Below, piece after piece: positions 63,171-63,302 of a stretch of 63,302 nucleotides of DNA (positions are counted from its first letter, which is position 1; each line of letters begins with the position of its first letter). The notes under the pieces are model-generated. The model saw only the letters and a program-made list of their open reading frames with translations. It was not told the origin of the DNA and did no database searches. Where the stretch lies: contig JAJZXS010000005.1 in the NCBI GenBank assembly GCA_021806295.1, forward strand, positions 1 to 63,302. Direction: 5' to 3'. A program made the position numbers and the translations under genes. This DNA comes from Thermoplasmata archaeon (lineage in GTDB: Archaea; Thermoplasmatota; Thermoplasmata; Thermoplasmatales; Thermoplasmataceae).

Positions 63171-63302
63171 TAAGAAATCATGAAAAACCTTATTTAGCCT
63201 CAGCTATATGACGATATAGCTGTGAGAATCGGAGGCGGTTGTTATGCAACTTGACCCTTGAGGCCGTTAGTAAGAATAGCCGCCCTTCGACTCGATTTCT
63301 TA
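63171..63302 (+). other. Structured 132-base element, possible ncRNA or mini-transposon
   Basis: TAAGAAATC (63171-63179) pairs perfectly with GATTTCTTA (63294-63302), closing the whole unit. Inside are a perfect 8-bp hairpin (CAGCTATA, loop TGACGA, TATAGCTG; 63201-63222), a GTTG/CAAC hairpin (63238-63250) and a GGCGG/CCGCC pairing (63234-63238 with 63280-63284). The GC content is much higher than flanking noncoding DNA. No coding frame crosses it. It does not match 5S, SRP, RNase P or tRNA as I know them. A structured RNA, or a small mobile element with 9-bp terminal repeats, are both possible. Strand is arbitrary. Confidence 0.45.

Noticed and set aside
63171-63302. 5S rRNA, SRP RNA or RNase P RNA
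   Set aside because: Length and closing stem were suggestive, but none of the conserved sequence blocks of these RNAs are present.
1-63302. CRISPR array or cas genes
   Set aside because: No regularly spaced direct repeats were seen and none of the proteins resemble Cas families; the only related protein is TnpB of the IS607 element.

Overview
The window is chromosomal DNA of a low-GC archaeon, most likely an acidophilic member of the Thermoplasmata (Thermoplasma/Ferroplasma/Picrophilus relatives). The evidence is a transcription elongation factor TFS, SRP54, a geranylgeranyl reductase overlapping a small ferredoxin, an AsnRS-like asparagine synthetase, leaderless-looking genes with AT-rich TATA boxes, heavy use of ATA and AGG/AGA codons, and a TPP riboswitch, which among archaea is known mainly from Thermoplasmata. 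The species call is an inference. At least 14 of about 55 genes encode APC or MFS transporters, which with an M13 peptidase and several amino-acid enzymes suggests a peptide/amino-acid heterotroph.

Layout. 1-1485: end-truncated B12-binding radical SAM protein. 1.6-7.3 kb: amino-acid block (ornithine cyclodeaminase-like, APC permease, cysteine-synthase-like, PLP decarboxylase, Asp/Glu racemase). 7.4-10.7 kb: decayed MFS gene split by an IS607-type element whose tnpB is frameshifted. 10.7-15.4 kb: four-gene cluster on the minus strand in which two distant paralogues of unknown function bracket a KaiC-like ATPase and a membrane GT2 polysaccharide synthase; this is the best candidate for an undescribed system. 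15.6-17.5 kb: a four-carbon acid-sugar kinase split into two overlapping genes, followed by pdxA2. 17.7-27.3 kb: MFS, SLAC1/TehA-type channel, DsrE, HAD phosphatase, M13 peptidase, glycerol kinase without a normal start codon, cupin, GNAT, flavin disulfide reductase.

27.4-38.1 kb: a transposase-derived protein that seems to have lost its catalytic residues, an orphan TOBE domain, and a run of APC and MFS transporters. 38.2-41.7 kb: phosphodiesterase-like protein, CbiA and CbiG (cobalamin synthesis, which could serve the B12 enzyme at the left edge). 41.7-43.1 kb: TPP riboswitch in front of an MFS carrier, a likely thiamine transporter. 43.1-47.0 kb: a 1272-residue DUF4011/SF1 helicase/Vsr-like nuclease, defence-like, whose last codons lie inside a tRNA-Ser gene.

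47.0-53.2 kb: housekeeping genes (two tRNA-Ser, Lrp/AsnC regulator divergent from asparagine synthetase, SDR, CoA-binding protein, TFS, SRP54, geranylgeranyl reductase plus ferredoxin). 53.4-63.1 kb: APC permease, ALDH-ADH operon behind a 19-bp palindrome, pyrophosphatase, DUF998 protein, GHMP sugar kinase, two MFS carriers and tRNA-Arg. The last 132 bases (63171-63302) form a strongly structured unit closed by a perfect 9-bp inverted repeat that I could not assign. No CRISPR array and no rRNA were seen.
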